DNA of 64,000 nt from Roseovarius sp. (lineage in GTDB: Bacteria > Pseudomonadota > Alphaproteobacteria > Rhodobacterales > Rhodobacteraceae), in the NCBI RefSeq assembly GCF_030373445.1, contig NZ_JAUCYU010000008.1:175315-239314 (forward strand). The letters are read 5' to 3'. Below, in pieces: positions 45,122-52,710 of the stretch. The notes beneath the pieces are model-generated. The model worked only from the letters and a program-made list of their open reading frames with translations, had not been told where the DNA came from and ran no database searches. The position numbers were made by a program, and so were the translations under genes. The first letter of the stretch is position 1, and every line of letters begins with the position of its first letter.

Positions 45122-45151
45122 AATCTACGGACGTCCCGACGCGGTGGATCA
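45122..45151 (-). promoter_or_regulatory. Sigma-E (RpoE) autoregulated promoter for rpoE-chrR
   Basis: On the reverse strand TGATCC (45151-45146), an 18-nt spacer, then TAGATT (45127-45122). This matches the R. sphaeroides RpoE promoter form, TGATCC about 18 nt before a TA-rich -10. Confidence 0.75.
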
Positions 45152-45175
45152 CTGCCGAGAAATAATTTTCCGTTT

Positions 45176-45205
45176 TCATCCGATCCCTGACGGCCTGCGT
45201 AGAAC
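45176..45205 (+). promoter_or_regulatory. Sigma-E-type promoter for the 45241-49805 operon
   Basis: TCATCC (45176-45181), an 18-nt spacer, then TAGAAC (45200-45205): one change from TGATCC in the -35, and the same spacing and TAGA core as the divergent rpoE promoter. The predicted transcript start is near 45212, about 30 nt before the first ATG. Confidence 0.6.
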
Positions 45206-45240
45206 CCTCAAGAACAACGAAACAAGGTATTGGGGAACGG

Positions 45241-46542
45241 ATGCCGTTTGAGAGTGGCGCAATGACGCGCAGACGAGTTGCCGTGGTCGGAGCAGGCATA
45301 TCGGGCATGGGCGCGGCCTATGCGCTGTCGCAATCGCAGGACGTGACCCTGTTCGAGGCAGAGCCACGGCTAGGTGGTCACGCCCGGACAGTCATGGCTG
45401 GCAAGAACGGCGACCAGCCGGTCGATACCGGCTTCATCGTCTTCAACCATGCCAACTATCCCAACCTGACCCGCCTTTTCGACGACCTCGGTGTGCCCGT
45501 CACGAAAAGCGACATGAGCTTCGGCGCGTCGGTGCGCGGCGGCGCGGTGGAATACGGCCTTGCCGGGGCGGCGGCCTTCTTTGCCCAGAAGCGGAATGCG
45601 CTGAACCCCTGGTTCCTGTCGCTCCTGCGCGATATTTTCCGCTTCAACTCACGCGCGCTGGACACGGTGGGAAGCTGCCCTGACCTTTCGATCAACGAGT
45701 TTCTGCACCATGTCGGCACGGGCCGCTGGTTCCGCGAGTACTATCTCCTGCCGCTCACCGGCGCGATCTGGTCGACGCCGACACGGCAGGTGGGCGCCTT
45801 TCCGGCAAAGGCGATGGTGCGGTTCCTGAAGAACCACGGCCTCCTGTCCTATGACGGGCAGCACCAGTGGTACACGGTCGAGGGCGGCTCGGTGCAGTAC
45901 GTGGAGCGGATCAATGCCGCGTTGCTGCGGCAGGGCGCGGTCATCCGGCCCGGTTGCCCGGTGCAGGGGGTGCGGCGCGATACGACCGGCGTTTTCGTGA
46001 AAACCCGTGGCGAAGACTGGGAGCATTTCGACGATATCATTTTCGCCACCCATTCCGACGACAGCCTCTCCCTGCTGAGCGATCCCAGCCCGGAGGAACA
46101 GGCCGCGCTCGGTGCCATGCGCTACCAGTCGAACGACGTCGTGCTGCACGCCGATGCCAGCGTGATGCCGCGGCGCCGCCCTGTCTGGTCGTCGTGGAAC
46201 TATTCCGAAAGCCCGGCAAGGCGCGACGGCCAGATCGACATCACCTACTGGATGAACCGCTTGCAGCCGATCCCGGCGGATGACCCGCATTTCGTGACGC
46301 TGAATTCCAACCGGCCGATCCGGGAGGAGCTGATCTACGACCAGGTCACCCTGCGCCACCCGGTCTATGACCTTGCCGCCTTCGACGCGCAGGCGAAGCT
46401 GCGGGCAATGAACGGGGCGCGCAACACGTGGTATTGCGGCGCGTGGATGCGCGACGGCTTTCACGAGGACGGGCTGGCCTCGGGCCTCGAGGTGGCCGAC
46501 GCGATCGTTGCGAAGAACGCGATCCCGATGGCGGCGGAATGA
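45241..46542 (+). CDS. FAD/NAD(P)-binding amine-oxidase-like protein (RSP1091-like)
   Basis: 433 aa flavoprotein. The dinucleotide-binding GxGxxG is VAVVGAGISGMGAAYALSQ near the N-terminus, followed by LFEAEPRLGGHARTV. The C-terminus has the second FAD contact WYCGAWMRDGFHEDGLASGLEVADAI. ATG 45241 is used; ATG 45262 (GAGAG upstream) is an alternative. First gene of a five-gene operon under the sigma-E-type promoter. Its position beside rpoE-chrR and the gene order match R. sphaeroides RSP1091, which is needed for the singlet-oxygen response and linked to modified fatty acids. The reaction is not proven. Confidence 0.87.
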   Translation: MPFESGAMTRRRVAVVGAGISGMGAAYALSQSQDVTLFEAEPRLGGHARTVMAGKNGDQPVDTGFIVFNHANYPNLTRLFDDLGVPVTKSDMSFGASVRGGAVEYGLAGAAAFFAQKRNALNPWFLSLLRDIFRFNSRALDTVGSCPDLSINEFLHHVGTGRWFREYYLLPLTGAIWSTPTRQVGAFPAKAMVRFLKNHGLLSYDGQHQWYTVEGGSVQYVERINAALLRQGAVIRPGCPVQGVRRDTTGVFVKTRGEDWEHFDDIIFATHSDDSLSLLSDPSPEEQAALGAMRYQSNDVVLHADASVMPRRRPVWSSWNYSESPARRDGQIDITYWMNRLQPIPADDPHFVTLNSNRPIREELIYDQVTLRHPVYDLAAFDAQAKLRAMNGARNTWYCGAWMRDGFHEDGLASGLEVADAIVAKNAIPMAAE

Positions 46543-47294
46543 ACCAGGTCGACCATATCGCCGGCCACACGTGGCACGGGCGCAAAGGCGCGGTCGAAAA
46601 CGCCTTCCGCTACGGGATCGACTACGTGCTGCTCGATGCCGAGGGCGCGCCGGAGGCGCCCCGGCTGTTCGGTCGCAACCGGGCCGGGCTGGCGTCGGTC
46701 TGGGACAGCGATCATGGCGGGCCGCCGAAACACGGGCGCGGCCCGGCATGGGTGCGCGAGGTGCTCGAGACGCACGGGCTGGGCAGCCCCGCGCGCATCG
46801 AGCTTCTCGCGCAGCCCCGCATCCTCGGCCACGTCTTCAACCCGGTGGCGTTCTGGATCTGCCGCGACGAAGGGGGCAGCGTGCCCGTGGTCATCGCCGA
46901 GGTCACCAACACCTATGGCGACCGCCATTGCTATCTCTGCCATCGCGAGGATCTTGCCCCGATCGGCGCGCAGGATCGTCTGACAGCCCGCAAGGTCCTG
47001 CACGTGTCGCCATTCCAGCGAGTCGAGGGGACATACGAGTTCCGCTTCGACCTGCGCCCCGATCACATTGGGATCTGGATCGATTTCACCGGCGGCAATG
47101 GCGGCGTCACGGCGACCCTGGTTGGCAAGCGGCAACGCCTGAGCAACTGGAGCCTGATCCGCGCCTGCCTGCGACGGCCCTTCGGGTCGCGCCGGGTTCT
47201 GGCGCTGATCCACTGGCAGGCACTGAAGCTGTGGTGGAAGGGCGCGCAGTTCCGCGCCCGCCCCGAACCGCCAAGGCAAGAGGTCAGCCGGTGA
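46539..47294 (+). CDS. DUF1365 family protein (RSP1090-like)
   Basis: 251 aa. HTWHGRKGAVENAFRYGIDYVLLD, then HGLGSPARIELLAQPRILGHVFNPVAFWICRD are the DUF1365 marks. Such proteins usually sit beside FAD oxidoreductases and cyclopropane-fatty-acid-synthase-like methyltransferases in lipid-modification loci. A C-terminal hydrophobic/basic segment (ALIHWQALKLWWKGAQFRAR) may bind the membrane. Starts ATGA on the previous stop. Here no methyltransferase gene follows. Confidence 0.9.
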   Translation: MNQVDHIAGHTWHGRKGAVENAFRYGIDYVLLDAEGAPEAPRLFGRNRAGLASVWDSDHGGPPKHGRGPAWVREVLETHGLGSPARIELLAQPRILGHVFNPVAFWICRDEGGSVPVVIAEVTNTYGDRHCYLCHREDLAPIGAQDRLTARKVLHVSPFQRVEGTYEFRFDLRPDHIGIWIDFTGGNGGVTATLVGKRQRLSNWSLIRACLRRPFGSRRVLALIHWQALKLWWKGAQFRARPEPPRQEVSR

Positions 47295-48514
47295 ATGCCG
47301 CGCCGCGCCTGCCTGCCTTCGGCCTGTTTGCCGCCATGCTTGCCGCGGCCGGGCTACCGCTCTACATCCATGCGCCAAAATTCTACGTCGACGAATACGG
47401 CGTCTCTCTGGCCGCCCTTGGAACGGTGCTGTTCGCGCTACGGCTGATTGACGTGGTGCAGGACCCGCTGCTGGGCCGCCTGGCCTCGCGGCTTCAGGAC
47501 ATGCGGGCCGTTTCGGTGGCCATTGCCGTGATCACCATGGCCGCCGCGATGCTGGGCCTTTTCGCAGTCGCACCGCCCTTCGCACCGCTCGCATGGTTCG
47601 CGCTCATGCTGACGCTGGTCTTTTCCAGCTTCAGCTACCTGACCATCTGCTTCTATGCCGAAGGCGTGTCCTCCGCCGCCCGATTGACCGGCCAGGGCCA
47701 CCTGCAACTCGCCCGCTGGCGGGAAACTGGCGCGCTTCTGGGCATCTGCGCCGCATCTGTCGCGCCGGTGCTGATCGGCGGATATGGCGGGTTCGCGCTG
47801 GCCTTCGCCCTGCTGGCCGCGGTGGCGATCCGGTCGATGCACCGGGAATGGCGCGGCGCGGCGGTTGGCGGCGGCACGGGGTTTCTCACGGTCCTGCGCG
47901 ACCCGGTGGCCCGCAAACTCTTGCTGGTGGCCCTGTTCAACGCCGCCCCGGTCGCTGTCAGCTCGACCCTCTTCCTGTTCTTCGTGGAAAGCCGTCTCCA
48001 GGCGCCGGGCTGGGAAGGCCCGTTCCTGTTGCTGTTCTTCCTGTCCGCCGCACTGGCCGCGCCCTTCTGGGGCAAGCTGGCAGAGACTGCCGGCGCAAGA
48101 CGGGTTCTGCTGATCGGCATGGTGCTCTCCATTCTCTCCTTCGGCAGTGCCATCTGGCTGGGCGCGGGGGATACGTGGGCCTTCGGGCTGATCTGCCTTG
48201 CCTCGGGCGCAGCGCTCGGGGCCGACATGACGCTGCTGCCCGCCCTCTTCGCCCGGCGCATGGCCGAGATATCGCCGGGCGCGAGCGAGGCGTTCGGCCT
48301 GTGGTCCTTCGTGTCGAAATTCACGCTGGCCTTCGCGGCGGTCACGCTTCTGCCCTTGCTCGAGGCCGGCGGCTTTACCGCGGGCGGAGACAACGGCGCC
48401 GGGGCGCTCTGGCTGCTCAGCCTGCTTTACGGCGCGGTGCCGTGCCTACTCAAACTGCTGGCAATCGGGCTGCTGGCAACCATCGATATCGGGGAAAGGA
48501 CGGTCGCGGCATGA
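47291..48514 (+). CDS. MFS/GPH-type transporter (RSP1089-like), GTG start
   Basis: 407 aa with about twelve helices. RLIDVVQDPLLGRLASRLQDM after helix 2 is the GPH/MFS_2 cytoplasmic-loop motif (D-x2-QDPL-G), and GAALGADMTLLPALFARRMAE is a late-helix mark. GTG 47291 overlaps the DUF1365 stop as GTGA. Substrate unknown; in the R. sphaeroides operon the homologue is called a sugar/cation symporter. Given the lipid-type neighbours a lipid-related substrate is possible. Confidence 0.88.
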   Translation: MNAAPRLPAFGLFAAMLAAAGLPLYIHAPKFYVDEYGVSLAALGTVLFALRLIDVVQDPLLGRLASRLQDMRAVSVAIAVITMAAAMLGLFAVAPPFAPLAWFALMLTLVFSSFSYLTICFYAEGVSSAARLTGQGHLQLARWRETGALLGICAASVAPVLIGGYGGFALAFALLAAVAIRSMHREWRGAAVGGGTGFLTVLRDPVARKLLLVALFNAAPVAVSSTLFLFFVESRLQAPGWEGPFLLLFFLSAALAAPFWGKLAETAGARRVLLIGMVLSILSFGSAIWLGAGDTWAFGLICLASGAALGADMTLLPALFARRMAEISPGASEAFGLWSFVSKFTLAFAAVTLLPLLEAGGFTAGGDNGAGALWLLSLLYGAVPCLLKLLAIGLLATIDIGERTVAA

Positions 48515-49074
48515 CAGCTATTACCTGCGCCCTTCTCGGGCTCATCGTGGCGGTAACGGGCGGTCTCCTGTTCCACCGGATCACGGGCTTTCAGGCACAG
48601 CGCCCCGCCGACTACGCCGGTCAGTTCCCCGCGTTTGACCTGCGCACGCATCTCAACGGGGCGATCAAGTGCGAGGGCGTGATATACGGGCCGGCCGGCC
48701 GTGTCGCCTCTCGTTTCGTGGGGGATTTCGAGGCGACCTGGGACGGGAACCGCGGCGTGATGACGGAATACTTCCTGTATGACAGCGGCACTACCCAGAC
48801 CCGCCAGTGGCGGCTGCAACTGGGCAATGACGGCCGCATCAGGGCCGAGGCCGACGATGTGATCGGCACCGGGCGCGGGCAACAACAGGGGCCCAGCGTG
48901 AATCTCAACTACACGATCCGCCTGCCGCGCGAAGCCGGGGACCACGTGCTGAACGTGACCGACTGGATGTACCTCGCACCGAACGGGGTGATCGTGAACC
49001 GCAGCCAGTTCCGCAAGTTCGGGATCAAGGTGGCGGAACTGGTGGCAACAATGCGAAGGGTAGACACGGTTTGA
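48511..49074 (+). CDS. DUF3833 family protein (RSP1088-like)
   Basis: 187 aa. The N-terminal hydrophobic segment TAITCALLGLIVAVTGGLLFH acts as signal or anchor. The soluble part has the DUF3833 phrases DFEATWDGNRGVMTEYFLYDSG, WRLQLGNDGRIRAEADDVIG and VLNVTDWMYLAPNGVIVNRSQ. It is probably a periplasmic lipocalin-like protein, by analogy only. ATG overlaps the MFS stop (ATGA). Confidence 0.87.
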   Translation: MTAITCALLGLIVAVTGGLLFHRITGFQAQRPADYAGQFPAFDLRTHLNGAIKCEGVIYGPAGRVASRFVGDFEATWDGNRGVMTEYFLYDSGTTQTRQWRLQLGNDGRIRAEADDVIGTGRGQQQGPSVNLNYTIRLPREAGDHVLNVTDWMYLAPNGVIVNRSQFRKFGIKVAELVATMRRVDTV

Positions 49075-49805
49075 CGAGTTTTTCGGGTAAGACATACTGG
49101 CTGGTCGGCGCCAGCGAGGGGTTGGGCGAGGCGCTGGCCCACAAGCTCAGCATCGAGGGGGCGACCCTTGTACTTTCCGCGCGCAACCGCGAGCGGCTGG
49201 AAGAGGTGGCAACTGCCCTGCCCGGCCGTGCCCGGGTGGTGACGGTCGATGTCAGCGACGAAGACAGCGTACGAGCTGCCGCCAAGGAGGTCGGAGAGGT
49301 CGACGGGCTGGTCTATCTGGCCGGCGTCTACTGGCCCATGCCGGCGACCGACTGGAATGCCGAGCACGGCCTGAAAATGGCCGATATCAACTTCACCGGC
49401 GCCTTCCGCGTGCTGGGGCAGGTCGTGCCCGGCATGGTCCGGCGCGATCATGGCCATATCGTTCTGACCGGCTCGCTGTCCGGCTTTCGCGGCCTGCCCG
49501 GCGCCGTGGGCTATGCCCCGTCCAAGGCCGGGGTCATGGCGCTGGCCCAATCGATGCGCGCCGACCTGTGGCGCACGGGCGTGCGGGTGCAACTGGCCAA
49601 CCCGGGCTTCATCAAGACCCGGCTGACCGACAAGAACGACTTTCGCATGCCGTTCCTGATGACCCCGGAACAGGCCGCGACCGAGATGATCACCCTGATG
49701 CGCGACGAGAGTGCCTTTGACCGGCATTTTCCCGCCGCTTTCAGTTGGGTGTTCCGGCTGTCACGGTTCCTGCCGAACTGGGCCTACTACCGGCTATTTG
49801 CGTGA
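49071..49805 (+). CDS. Short-chain dehydrogenase (RSP1087-like), TTG start
   Basis: 244 aa NAD(P)-dependent oxidoreductase. Cofactor motif VGASEGLGEALAHKL (residues about 12-26), NNAG replaced by YLAGVYWP, catalytic Ser of LTGSLSGF, and Tyr/Lys of VGYAPSKAGV. TTG 49071 overlaps the previous stop as TTGA. Last gene of the sigma-E-type operon; it probably acts on an acyl or carbonyl intermediate made by the upstream flavoprotein, by inference. Confidence 0.88.
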   Translation: MTSFSGKTYWLVGASEGLGEALAHKLSIEGATLVLSARNRERLEEVATALPGRARVVTVDVSDEDSVRAAAKEVGEVDGLVYLAGVYWPMPATDWNAEHGLKMADINFTGAFRVLGQVVPGMVRRDHGHIVLTGSLSGFRGLPGAVGYAPSKAGVMALAQSMRADLWRTGVRVQLANPGFIKTRLTDKNDFRMPFLMTPEQAATEMITLMRDESAFDRHFPAAFSWVFRLSRFLPNWAYYRLFA

Positions 49806-49813
49806 GATCAAAG

Positions 49814-49865
49814 ACTCCCGCTAAGCTGAGAGGCGATGAACCTCTCCATACGCGAGAACGGGAGT
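49814..49865 (+). promoter_or_regulatory. 5' leader with sequestered ribosome site, DUF3775 gene
   Basis: ACTCCCG (49814-49820) can pair with CGGGAGT (49859-49865), which is the Shine-Dalgarno of the gene starting at 49872. Inside is a second perfect hairpin GAGAGG (49828-49833) with CCTCTC (49841-49846). Together they form a two-part stem that hides the ribosome site. Confidence 0.5.
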
Positions 49866-49871
49866 TGAACC

Positions 49872-50198
49872 ATGCTTGATATCAGCAGTTACAAAGTCGC
49901 CCAGGTAATCCTGATGGCGCGCGAACTTGGCCGCGCCGAGGGCGAGCTTCGGGCCTTCATCGACCGCCTGACCGAAGAGGAACAGGCAAGCCTTGTCGCC
50001 GTGATGTGGATCGGCCGGGGCAGCTTTGGCGCCGACGAGCTGGAGGAGGCGAAGTCCACGGCGATGAACGAGGCAACGACGCCGACGGCCGATTACCTGC
50101 TCGGCTCGCCGCACCTGTCTGATCATCTCGAGAACGGGATGGACGAGCTGGGCATTTCGGTGATCGACGACGAAGACGACCTCGTGCGCGGCGGCTGA
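49872..50198 (+). CDS. DUF3775 family protein
   Basis: 108 aa. LDISSYKVAQVILMARELGRAEGELRAFI and EEEQASLVAVMWIGRGSFGADELEEA are the DUF3775 pattern. The protein is acidic and mainly helical with no export signal. The ATG follows GGGAG, which may be hidden in the leader hairpin. Function unknown. It is not part of the preceding operon, since the stop is 66 bp upstream and the leader is distinct. Confidence 0.85.
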   Translation: MLDISSYKVAQVILMARELGRAEGELRAFIDRLTEEEQASLVAVMWIGRGSFGADELEEAKSTAMNEATTPTADYLLGSPHLSDHLENGMDELGISVIDDEDDLVRGG

Positions 50199-50275
50199 AG
50201 CGGCAGAAAACGCCTCCGGATCGATGCCGGGCCGTGCTAGGCTTCGCGGGACACGCCCCAAGCAAGGCCCGGCCC

Positions 50276-50719
50276 ATGACCGACCTTTCCCTGCCCGCCG
50301 CGCAGCGGATCATCGAAACCGCGCTGTCCGGCACACGCTCTGGCCCGGAACGGCGAATCGCGGTCTGCGTGGTCGATGCCGGTGGCCATCCGCTGGCCAT
50401 GCTGCGAGAGCCTGACGCGGCGCCGCTTCTGTCGCATATCGCCGAGGCCAAGGCGCGCACCTGCATCCTGTACGGCAAGCCCACGAAGACCGTGATGGAA
50501 TGGGCCGACGAGACGCCGAACTGGTTTCACGGTGTGCGCGAGGTGGCCATGGCCCGCTCCGGCCTGCCCCTGACCGCCAGCAAGGGCGGCGTTTTCGTAA
50601 GGGATTCGGGCGGCAAGGTGCTGGGCGCGGTCGGCGTCGCGGGCGAGGCCGGGGAGTTCGACGAGGCCTTCGCCATGGCCGGGATCGAGTCGGCCGGCTT
50701 CGTGGCAGATGCCGGATGA
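50276..50719 (+). CDS. GlcG/HbpS-like (DUF336) haem-binding family protein
   Basis: 147 aa. PERRIAVCVVDAGGHPLAMLREPDA and EAKARTCILYGKPTKTV, then TASKGGVFVRDSGGKVLGAVGVAG match the GlcG/HbpS fold, which forms oligomers and binds haem in some members. ATG 50276. Its stop overlaps the start of the MBL gene (ATGA), so the two are coupled. No signal peptide, so cytoplasmic. Haem binding is inferred, not seen. Confidence 0.85.
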   Translation: MTDLSLPAAQRIIETALSGTRSGPERRIAVCVVDAGGHPLAMLREPDAAPLLSHIAEAKARTCILYGKPTKTVMEWADETPNWFHGVREVAMARSGLPLTASKGGVFVRDSGGKVLGAVGVAGEAGEFDEAFAMAGIESAGFVADAG

Positions 50720-51561
50720 GCGGCGTGTGTGATCTGGAACAGCCGATAGACTCCGTCACGCTTCCCGAGGGGCTGGCATGGGAAGACGACTGGTTCGCCG
50801 TCGGCACTGTCGATGCCGACACCCTGGCGATCGGAGAGCCGGCCTATCACCAGAAGAACTGGAGTTACTTGATCACCGATGGCGGCGAGAGCCTGCTGTT
50901 CGACACGGGCTCCGGTCGGCGTTCCATCGGGCCGGTGGTGCATCGCCATGCCGGTGTCTCGACACGCGCCTTCCCCTCGCACATGCATTTCGACCATCTC
51001 GGCGGCGTCGACGCCTTCGGCCCGGTCATCGTGGCCGACCTGCCCATGCTTCGGGCGATGGCGCCCGATAATGTGCTGACCCCGACGGAGGAAGCGTATC
51101 TCGGCCATTACGAGACCCTCTCACCACCGAGCTTCCCTGTCGGTCACTGGGTCGGGATCGGCGATGTCCTGCAAGTTGGACTGCGCCACCTGCACGTTCT
51201 GCACACCCCCGGCCATTCGCCCGACTCGGTTTCGCTGTGGGAGCCGGGCCGAAACCGCCTCTATGCCGCCGATTTCCTCTATCGCGGCCACCTCTACGCG
51301 CAGACGCCCGGCGCCTCGCTGCCTGCCTACCGGGCAACGCTCGAAACGCTGTTCGACATATTACCGGAAGACATCGACATCCTCGGCGCGCATGGCCAGA
51401 CCGAGGGCGGCACCGATGACATGCCCCGGCTCGGCCATGCCGATCTTGCCGCGCTGCATGCCGCCCTGTGCGACCTGCTGACAGGCCCACCGCACGACGG
51501 CCAGCGCGAGATCAACCCGCGCATGACCCTGCTCTATTCAAAGGCCAGCTTCACCGGCTGA
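50716..51561 (+). CDS. Metallo-beta-lactamase fold hydrolase
   Basis: 281 aa. The zinc motif is SHMHFDHLGG (H-x-H-x-D-H, about residues 88-97), the next His is in HTPGHSPDSVSLW, the bridging Asp is in YAADFLYRGH, and a further His is in LGAHGQTEG. Glyoxalase-II- or lactonase-like; substrate unknown. Coupled to the GlcG-like gene. Convergent with the saccharopine gene, 6 bp between stops. Confidence 0.9.
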   Translation: MSGVCDLEQPIDSVTLPEGLAWEDDWFAVGTVDADTLAIGEPAYHQKNWSYLITDGGESLLFDTGSGRRSIGPVVHRHAGVSTRAFPSHMHFDHLGGVDAFGPVIVADLPMLRAMAPDNVLTPTEEAYLGHYETLSPPSFPVGHWVGIGDVLQVGLRHLHVLHTPGHSPDSVSLWEPGRNRLYAADFLYRGHLYAQTPGASLPAYRATLETLFDILPEDIDILGAHGQTEGGTDDMPRLGHADLAALHAALCDLLTGPPHDGQREINPRMTLLYSKASFTG

Positions 51562-51567
51562 CCGCCG

Positions 51568-52707
51568 TCAGACGTGGTTCACCACCTGCAGATGCTGCGC
51601 CAGCCGGTCCACCTCGCCGAGGAACCGCAAGACCAGCCGTGGATCATGCGGCGCGGGCGACACGCCGGCGGGGATCTCGCGGTTCAGCACCGCCTCGATC
51701 GCCATCGAAACCGGAATCGAGACAAGGCGCGCCATTGCCGTGCCGCGCTCGTCGCCCCAGGCATCCATCACGAAGGTCTTGTGCCAGACGGTCACCCCCT
51801 CGCGCTCGGCCTTGAGCGAGACGCAAAGCACCACCCGGTCAGGCTCACCCTCGTCATAGGCGTGCTCGTTCCAGAACTGCTCGGACATCTCGCGCAACCG
51901 GTCGTCGCCGGACTTGCCTTCCAGCGTCTCGACCTCGGCGAAGATGTCCTTCCACGCCTCGGTCCAGCCGTTGAGCCGCAGCGTACCGCGCACGAATTCC
52001 TTCACCCTCCACGACGGGTCGAAGCGGTAATCCTCGATGAAGGGCACGCTGTCGCGGTTCGGATAGACCTCGAAGGTTTCCGGCGTGGGCAGCGGCGCGT
52101 CGTAGCTGGAAATCGCATCCCACGGCCGGGCCACCTGCAACTCGGTGAAGTTCCGGATCGACCGCGAGGGCGAGCGCAGCGCCTTCAGCACGCCGAGGGG
52201 CGACCAGCTGAACTTGTAGCGGAACGCGTTGGCATGTTTCGGGATGCCGCCGCAGTAGGAGGTGAAGGACAAGTCGTTCTCGGGCGCGTATTTGTCCGAC
52301 CCGCGGTAGTCGGTCACGAGGTGATGCGCCATCAGGTGGTCGATGCCGGGGTCAAGGCCGACCTCGTTGACACAGCACACCCCGCGCACCAGCGCCTTGG
52401 CATGAAGCTCCCGCATCTCGGGCGCGATGTAGGAGGAGGAGACGAAATGCGCCCCGTGGTTGATGCACATCTCCGCAATCGGTACGTGCCAGTCGCCCGG
52501 CAGCATCGAGACGACCAGGTCGCCCTCTTCGGTCTCTGCCGAAAGCTGATCAAAATCGAAGGCGGCGATATTGTCGGTCAGGTCGCCCACGGCTTCGCGT
52601 GCCTTGTCGACCGTGCGGTTCCAGACCTTGACGGGGTGCCCGTTCTCGATCAGCCGCCGCAGGCCGGGGATGGCGGAAAGACCGGTGCCGCACCAATGAA
52701 TCGTCAT
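51568..52707 (-). CDS. Saccharopine dehydrogenase family, L-glutamate-forming (LYS9-like)
   Basis: 379 aa. Predicted to cleave saccharopine to glutamate and alpha-aminoadipate semialdehyde with NAD(P). The N-terminal Rossmann is TIHWCGTGLSAIPGLRRLIE; CCVNEVGLDPGIDHLMAHH is the family substrate/cofactor segment (residues about 112-130), with GGIPKHANAFRYKFSWSP after it. It starts 3 nt after the stop of the upstream partner gene. The two halves are separate here, as in some bacteria, instead of fused as in plant and animal LKR/SDH. Confidence 0.88.
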   Translation of the reverse strand: MTIHWCGTGLSAIPGLRRLIENGHPVKVWNRTVDKAREAVGDLTDNIAAFDFDQLSAETEEGDLVVSMLPGDWHVPIAEMCINHGAHFVSSSYIAPEMRELHAKALVRGVCCVNEVGLDPGIDHLMAHHLVTDYRGSDKYAPENDLSFTSYCGGIPKHANAFRYKFSWSPLGVLKALRSPSRSIRNFTELQVARPWDAISSYDAPLPTPETFEVYPNRDSVPFIEDYRFDPSWRVKEFVRGTLRLNGWTEAWKDIFAEVETLEGKSGDDRLREMSEQFWNEHAYDEGEPDRVVLCVSLKAEREGVTVWHKTFVMDAWGDERGTAMARLVSIPVSMAIEAVLNREIPAGVSPAPHDPRLVLRFLGEVDRLAQHLQVVNHV

Positions 52708-52710
52708 GTT

